The notes under the pieces: generated by a model | What the model was told of the DNA's origin: nothing | Seen by the model: only the letters and a program-made list of their open reading frames with translations | The model's database searches: none | Shown here: in pieces, positions 4,679-8,079 of the stretch | How the letters are laid out: every line of letters starts with the position of its first letter | Position numbering within the stretch: position 1 is the stretch's first letter | Assembly (NCBI GenBank): GCA_902767175.1 | Contig: CACXGH010000177.1 | Coordinates: 1 to 8,079, forward strand | Length of the DNA stretch: 8,079 bases | Direction: 5' to 3' | DNA from: an uncultured Ruminococcus sp. | GTDB lineage: Bacteria; Bacillota; Clostridia; Oscillospirales; Acutalibacteraceae | Translations under genes and position numbers: made by a program

Positions 4679-6258
4679 TGAACGAAAAAACAATTGACGG
4701 AAAAACGGTTATTGAGCTAAACGGACGAATAGACTCTGATAATGCCGCCAAAACAGGGGAGGAATTATTTGCTGCTGCCGCCGGCAAGGATCTTGTTACT
4801 ATCGTAATTGATGCGGAAAAGCTGAACTATATATCAAGCGCAGGTCTCAGAGTGCTGCTTCGCTTTAAAAATATGCACCCGGATATGAAGATAATCAATA
4901 CAAGACCCGAGATATATGATATATTTGTAACAACGGGCTTTACCGAGATAATGACAATAGAGAAGGTATATAAGACCGTATCTGTAGAGGGCTGTGAGGA
5001 GATAGGAAGAGGCTCAAACGGCACTATTTACCGTATAGATCAGGATAATGTCGTAAAGGTATATAATAACGCTGATGCCCTTGAGGATATAAAGCACGAG
5101 AGGGAGGTTGCCCGCCTTGCGTTGATATTAGGCATTCCTACTGCAATATCTTATGATGTCGTTCGTGTCAAAGACAGCTACGGCTCGGTCTTTGAACTGC
5201 TCAATGCCCGTTCGTTTACGGAAATACTGATCAAGGAACCTGAAAAGACGGATTGGTGTGTGCGGGAATATGTCAATATGCTCAGAAGGATACACAGCAC
5301 TGTCGTTCCGGTCGGAAAGCTTCCCGACATGAAGGAAACGGTGCTGTCGTGGGCTGAATATTTATCGGGGCACCTTCCGCATGATGCCGGTAAAAAGCTT
5401 GTAGAGCTTGTCAGTGCCGTACCTCATGATGACCACATGATACACGGTGATTATCATACAAAAAATCTTGAACTTCAGAATGATGAGGTGCTGCTGATTG
5501 ATATGGATACCCTGTCTGTAGGACACCCTGTTTTTGAGCTTGCGTCAATGTTCAATGCATTCATAGGATTTCATGAGCTTGACCACGAGAATGTCAAGAG
5601 ATTTCAGGGATTTGACTTTGAATTTTCTACTGCATTCTGGCACAAGGCGCTGTCGCTCTATCTCGGAACGACAGATGAAAACAGAATAAAAGAGGTGGAG
5701 GACAAGGCACGCATTATCGGTTATACAAGGCTTATCCGCAGAGGACTGCGCCGTAATGAGAGTAATACGGAAAAGGGCAGGAAAGAGATAAAATACAGAA
5801 CAGGAGAGCTTTTAAGGCTTCTTGAAAAAACAGATACACTGCTGTTCTGCGGCGGCGAGATAGAGGTGGACGCCGAAAAGAGTAATCTTAGTACAGTTAT
5901 CTCGTTTATAGAGTCAAGACTGAATGAGACAAATTGTTCTGCTAAAGAACTGATGCAGATATCACTTGCTTCGGAGGAGATATTCGTTAATATTTCGGAT
6001 TATGCCTATGGCAGCAGAAAGGGAAAGGCAAGGGTGCGTGTAGAGGTTTCGGGTGCTCCTGTTACGGTAACTATAACCTTTATAGATAACGGCAGACCGT
6101 ATGATCCGCTGAAATTATCTGACCCTGATATTACGCTTCCTGCGGAAAAGAGAAAGATAGGCGGGCTTGGCGTATTCCTTGTAAAAAAGACAATGGACGA
6201 TGTAGACTATGAGTACAAAGAAGGACAGAACATACTCAGACTGAAAAAGAATATATAA
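4678..6258 (+). CDS. Three-domain fusion: STAS antagonist, APH-like kinase, RsbW-like HATPase
   Basis: One 526-residue cytosolic polypeptide carries three signalling domains. Residues 1-100 are a STAS domain with GRID (17-20) and YISSAGLRVLL (51-61); Ser54 aligns with the phospho-acceptor of SpoIIAA. Residues about 105-375 have the aminoglycoside-phosphotransferase/protein-kinase fold: glycine loop IGRGSNGTIYRI (109-120), VVKVY with candidate ATP-binding Lys127, helix HEREVARL (140-147), catalytic HGDYHTKN (256-263; Asp258, Asn263) and metal-binding IDMD (274-277). Residues about 390-526 are a GHKL ATPase like RsbW/SpoIIAB: N box EEIFVN (433-438; Glu434, Asn438), FIDNGRPYDP (468-477) and glycine-rich KIGGLGVFLVKK (493-504). 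RsbW-type domains phosphorylate STAS serines, so phosphorylation within or between copies of this protein is an inference. The middle domain keeps its catalytic residues; its substrate is unknown and antibiotic resistance is not implied. It lies between the phosphatase gene (1-bp overlap) and the PHP gene (20-bp gap). Confidence 0.92.
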   Translation: MNEKTIDGKTVIELNGRIDSDNAAKTGEELFAAAAGKDLVTIVIDAEKLNYISSAGLRVLLRFKNMHPDMKIINTRPEIYDIFVTTGFTEIMTIEKVYKTVSVEGCEEIGRGSNGTIYRIDQDNVVKVYNNADALEDIKHEREVARLALILGIPTAISYDVVRVKDSYGSVFELLNARSFTEILIKEPEKTDWCVREYVNMLRRIHSTVVPVGKLPDMKETVLSWAEYLSGHLPHDAGKKLVELVSAVPHDDHMIHGDYHTKNLELQNDEVLLIDMDTLSVGHPVFELASMFNAFIGFHELDHENVKRFQGFDFEFSTAFWHKALSLYLGTTDENRIKEVEDKARIIGYTRLIRRGLRRNESNTEKGRKEIKYRTGELLRLLEKTDTLLFCGGEIEVDAEKSNLSTVISFIESRLNETNCSAKELMQISLASEEIFVNISDYAYGSRKGKARVRVEVSGAPVTVTITFIDNGRPYDPLKLSDPDITLPAEKRKIGGLGVFLVKKTMDDVDYEYKEGQNILRLKKNI

Positions 6259-6278
6259 CCTTAATTACGGGAGGGAGT

Positions 6279-7148
6279 ATGATGAATAAATATCCTTCAC
6301 GGATAGACCTGCATATGCACAGTACTGTTTCTGACGGAACCGATACACCGGAAATACTTTTTGATAATGTAAGGAAAGAGGGAATAGAGCTGTTTTCCGT
6401 TACGGATCATGATGCGGTAAAAGCTTATGGTATCATAAAAGAACTGTCCGGAGACGGAGAGCCTTTATGCATTCCGGGTGTGGAGTTTTCGTGCCGTGAC
6501 GAGTACGGGAAATTCCATATTTTGGGTTACGGCATGAATACTGAGTCTGAGCCGGTAAGGGAGCTTGTAGAGACGGGACATATTTACCGTATCAACAAGC
6601 TAAGGAGAAGGCTTGAATATCTTAAGAATGAATTCGGCATTGAGTTTCCGGCGGAAGATATACAAAAGCTGTCTGACATTGAAAATCCCGGAAAACCACA
6701 TATCGGCAATCTTATGGTAAAGTACGGATATGCTCCGACAAAAGAAAAAGCAATATCTGACTACATAGACAAATGTATTATCAAGAGGGATTACCTTCAC
6801 CCCCATAATGCGATAGAAGGTATAATCGCAGGGGGAGGAATACCTGTACTTGCTCACCCTGTTTTTGGCAGCGGAGATGAATTTATCTCAGGCAGTGACA
6901 TGGATAAGAGGCTTAAGTATCTTATAGGTGCAGGTCTGAAAGGAGTTGAAGCCTTTTATTCGGGTTTCAGCAAAGAGCTTATACGAGAAATGCTTGGCTT
7001 CGCAGAAAAATATTCCCTTTATGTAACGGCAGGCAGTGACTATCATGGAATCAATAAAAGCACGGTACTCGGAAAGAACAATCTGCCGTCTGTTCCGGAA
7101 TATCCCGATGGATTGAAAAGATTTCTTGATGATATTATGGAGAAATAA
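6279..7148 (+). CDS. PHP-domain metal-dependent phosphoesterase (YciV/TrpH-like)
   Basis: The 289-residue protein matches the size and motif order of the PHP family that includes YciV/RNase AM and 3',5'-nucleoside bisphosphate phosphatases. Metal ligands are all visible: DLHMHSTVSDG (10-20; His12, His14, Asp19), VTDHDAV (41-47), PGVEFSC (66-72; Glu69), FHILGYG (79-85; His80), GKPHIG (138-143; His141), VLAHPV (190-195; His193) and AGSDYHG (251-257; Asp254, His256). A complete three-metal site is likely. Family members cleave phosphomonoesters or short RNA ends; which substrate this one uses is not visible. Two adjacent ATGs (6279 and 6282) follow GGGAGGGAG (6269-6277), and the second has better spacing. 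It is third in the operon, 20 bp after the fusion gene, with no terminator between. A role as an output of the switch, or simple co-transcription of a housekeeping enzyme, are both possible. Confidence 0.9.
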   Translation: MMNKYPSRIDLHMHSTVSDGTDTPEILFDNVRKEGIELFSVTDHDAVKAYGIIKELSGDGEPLCIPGVEFSCRDEYGKFHILGYGMNTESEPVRELVETGHIYRINKLRRRLEYLKNEFGIEFPAEDIQKLSDIENPGKPHIGNLMVKYGYAPTKEKAISDYIDKCIIKRDYLHPHNAIEGIIAGGGIPVLAHPVFGSGDEFISGSDMDKRLKYLIGAGLKGVEAFYSGFSKELIREMLGFAEKYSLYVTAGSDYHGINKSTVLGKNNLPSVPEYPDGLKRFLDDIMEK

Positions 7149-7162
7149 TAGCCGTTGCAATA

Positions 7163-7206
7163 AAAACAGCGTATGATCAGATGGCTTTTTGATCATACGC
7201 TGTTTT
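7163..7206. terminator. Bidirectional terminator between the PHP gene and the dehydrogenase gene
   Basis: AAAACAGCGTATGATCA (7163-7179) is the exact reverse complement of TGATCATACGCTGTTTT (7190-7206), a 17-bp stem with a 10-nt loop. The terminal A/T runs supply a short U tract on either strand. It lies 14 bp after the PHP stop codon and 27 bp from the convergent stop at 7234, so it serves both genes and ends the operon. Confidence 0.88.
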
Positions 7207-7233
7207 GTTCCGTGAGTTTATGGGTGTTACTTA

Positions 7234-8079
7234 TTATTTAATATCTGCCGGCAGTTCATTTTTCATTTTTCTCAGCTTTTCTGCCGATTGTCTGAACAGA
7301 TCATGCTCCTCATTGTTCCATTCAGGCTCCATGCGTAGGCAAACGCCGTCAGCGCCTATCTCACAGGGAACGGAAAGAGCAATGTTGTTTTCTTCCGGCA
7401 GTAAAGTACTGACAGAAGCCTTGGTGTGTTTATCGGACAGTACGGCGTCTGCAAGTAGGCAGGCACAGGTAGCTATACCGTAATTTGTTCTGCCCTTGGC
7501 TTTGATTATATCTGCACCCATTGTTCTTGTACGGTCGGCAATAGCCTGTCGGATATCTTTGTTCCATTCAATGTTTCTGCTTTTGCAGTAATCCTCTATG
7601 GAAATGCCGCATACGGAAGCACTGCTCCATAACGGTACCTGACTGTCACCGTGTTCACCGATGACATAGCCGCTTATTGGTTCTGTTACTGTTTTATCCG
7701 TGTATACTGAATCGGCGAGAATATTATTTTTCAGGGCAGGCTGCAGATAATCTGCGATACACCTTACAAAACGGGAACTGCCAAGTATACAGCCTGTGCC
7801 GAATACCCTTCCGTCAGGCAGGCATAATTGTTCGGCAGCCATAGCTGTCAGTATATCGACGGGATTTGAAATTATCATAACAGCTCCGCCGTTATAATAC
7901 GGTTTTATGGATTCCGTTACTCTTTTCATAATGCTCATATTATCCCTGATGAGGTCAAGTCTTGTTTCGCCGGGCTTTCTTCCTCTTCCTGCGGTAATTA
8001 AACAAGGAGCAAAGCTCCAACAAGCTCGCTTGATTGGAGCGAGCGACGCCGTCAACAGACGTCGGGGAGCTTTAGCTCC
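7234..8079 (-). CDS. ldh: Lactate/malate dehydrogenase family, 5' part missing or interrupted
   Basis: The C-terminal three quarters of an NAD-dependent L-lactate dehydrogenase-like protein are clear from about 8004 down to the stop. Seen are ITAGRGRKPGETRLDL, SNPVDILT with the cofactor/substrate Asn, ILGSSRF with the substrate-binding Arg, and IGEHGDSQVPLWSS with catalytic His. Family members have about 310 residues; the first 75-80, with the GxGxxG NAD-binding loop, are absent. In their place the frame stays open through a palindromic repeat to the window edge, starting possibly at TTG 8055 with no visible ribosome binding site. Two active-site positions are odd. The LDH/MDH specificity residue 102 is Arg rather than Gln, as in malate dehydrogenases, and the catalytic Asp168 (normally L-D-S-A-R) is Gly. 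Either the gene is broken by an insertion or the contig end is misjoined at a repeat. L-lactate versus malate activity cannot be settled. Confidence 0.8.
   Translation of the reverse strand, partial: GAKAPRRLLTASLAPIKRACWSFAPCLITAGRGRKPGETRLDLIRDNMSIMKRVTESIKPYYNGGAVMIISNPVDILTAMAAEQLCLPDGRVFGTGCILGSSRFVRCIADYLQPALKNNILADSVYTDKTVTEPISGYVIGEHGDSQVPLWSSASVCGISIEDYCKSRNIEWNKDIRQAIADRTRTMGADIIKAKGRTNYGIATCACLLADAVLSDKHTKASVSTLLPEENNIALSVPCEIGADGVCLRMEPEWNNEEHDLFRQSAEKLRKMKNELPADIK
8006..8079. repeat. Multi-hairpin palindromic repeat within the dehydrogenase reading frame, cut by the window edge
   Basis: Four palindromes are packed into 74 bp: GGAGC-AAA-GCTCC (8006-8018), GCTCGCT-TGATTGG-AGCGAGC (8024-8044), CGACG...CGTCG (8044-8048 with 8060-8064) and GGAGCTTTAGCTCC (8066-8079). 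The first and last are near-mirror copies, so the block is bounded by similar ends in opposite orientation. Base composition (GC-rich, low complexity) differs from the dehydrogenase gene it adjoins. REP-like or MITE-like insertion is the likely nature. Confidence 0.65.

Noticed and set aside
4078..4693. Minus-strand ORFs inside the phosphatase gene
   Set aside because: They are antisense shadows of a PP2C domain with intact catalytic motifs.
4678..6258. Aminoglycoside resistance gene, suggested by the APH-type motif HGDYHTKN
   Set aside because: The domain lies between STAS and HATPase domains in a signalling operon. The fold is shared with many kinases and nothing points to a drug substrate.

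Overview
The window looks like chromosomal DNA of a low- to mid-GC Firmicute (Bacillota). A gut or rumen Ruminococcaceae/Oscillospirales relative is my best guess, but this is inference. The support is: tRNA genes with encoded CCA, strong AGGAGG-type ribosome binding sites, TTGACA/TATAAT promoters, many intrinsic terminators, and SpoIIE/RsbU-type partner-switching proteins. The right edge falls exactly at the end of a palindromic repeat and the left edge 2 bp before a tRNA, so this may be a whole metagenomic contig broken at repeats.

Layout. 1-235: tRNA-Gly(GCC) and tRNA-Cys(GCA), each followed by an intrinsic terminator. 344-803: a minus-strand single-domain STAS protein (anti-sigma-factor antagonist type) with its terminator and candidate promoters. 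857-1606: a plus-strand FMN-dependent NADH-azoreductase/quinone-reductase-like flavoprotein with a good promoter and a strong terminator. 1602-2330: a minus-strand multi-pass membrane protein of unknown function, with a TTGACT/TATAAT promoter and a perfect 10-bp inverted repeat over its predicted start of transcription. 2331-3034: about 700 bp without a convincing gene. It holds degenerate palindromic repeats of about 60-65 bp and a 185-bp MITE-like element with 11-bp inverted ends and a 10-bp direct repeat on both sides; a plus-strand promoter follows.

2938-7206 is the core of the window: a tight three-gene operon. Gene 1 (3035-4678) is a membrane sensor phosphatase with an ectodomain, HAMP linker and SpoIIE/RsbU-type PP2C domain. 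Gene 2 (4678-6258) overlaps gene 1 by one base and encodes one polypeptide with a STAS domain, an aminoglycoside-phosphotransferase/protein-kinase-fold domain and an RsbW-like HATPase domain. Gene 3 (6279-7148) is a PHP-family phosphoesterase. Genes 1 and 2 together contain all the enzymatic parts of a partner switch (antagonist, anti-sigma-type kinase, phosphatase), with an extra kinase-like domain inserted between antagonist and ATPase and no sigma factor nearby. The free STAS protein at 393-689 carries the same YISSAGLRVLL signature and could be a second substrate. This fused module is the best candidate for an under-described signalling system here.

7234-8079: a minus-strand lactate/malate dehydrogenase-family gene. 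Its N-terminal nucleotide-binding part is missing, and a palindromic repeat occupies that place up to the window edge. It also lacks the usual catalytic Asp and has Arg at the pyruvate/oxaloacetate specificity position.
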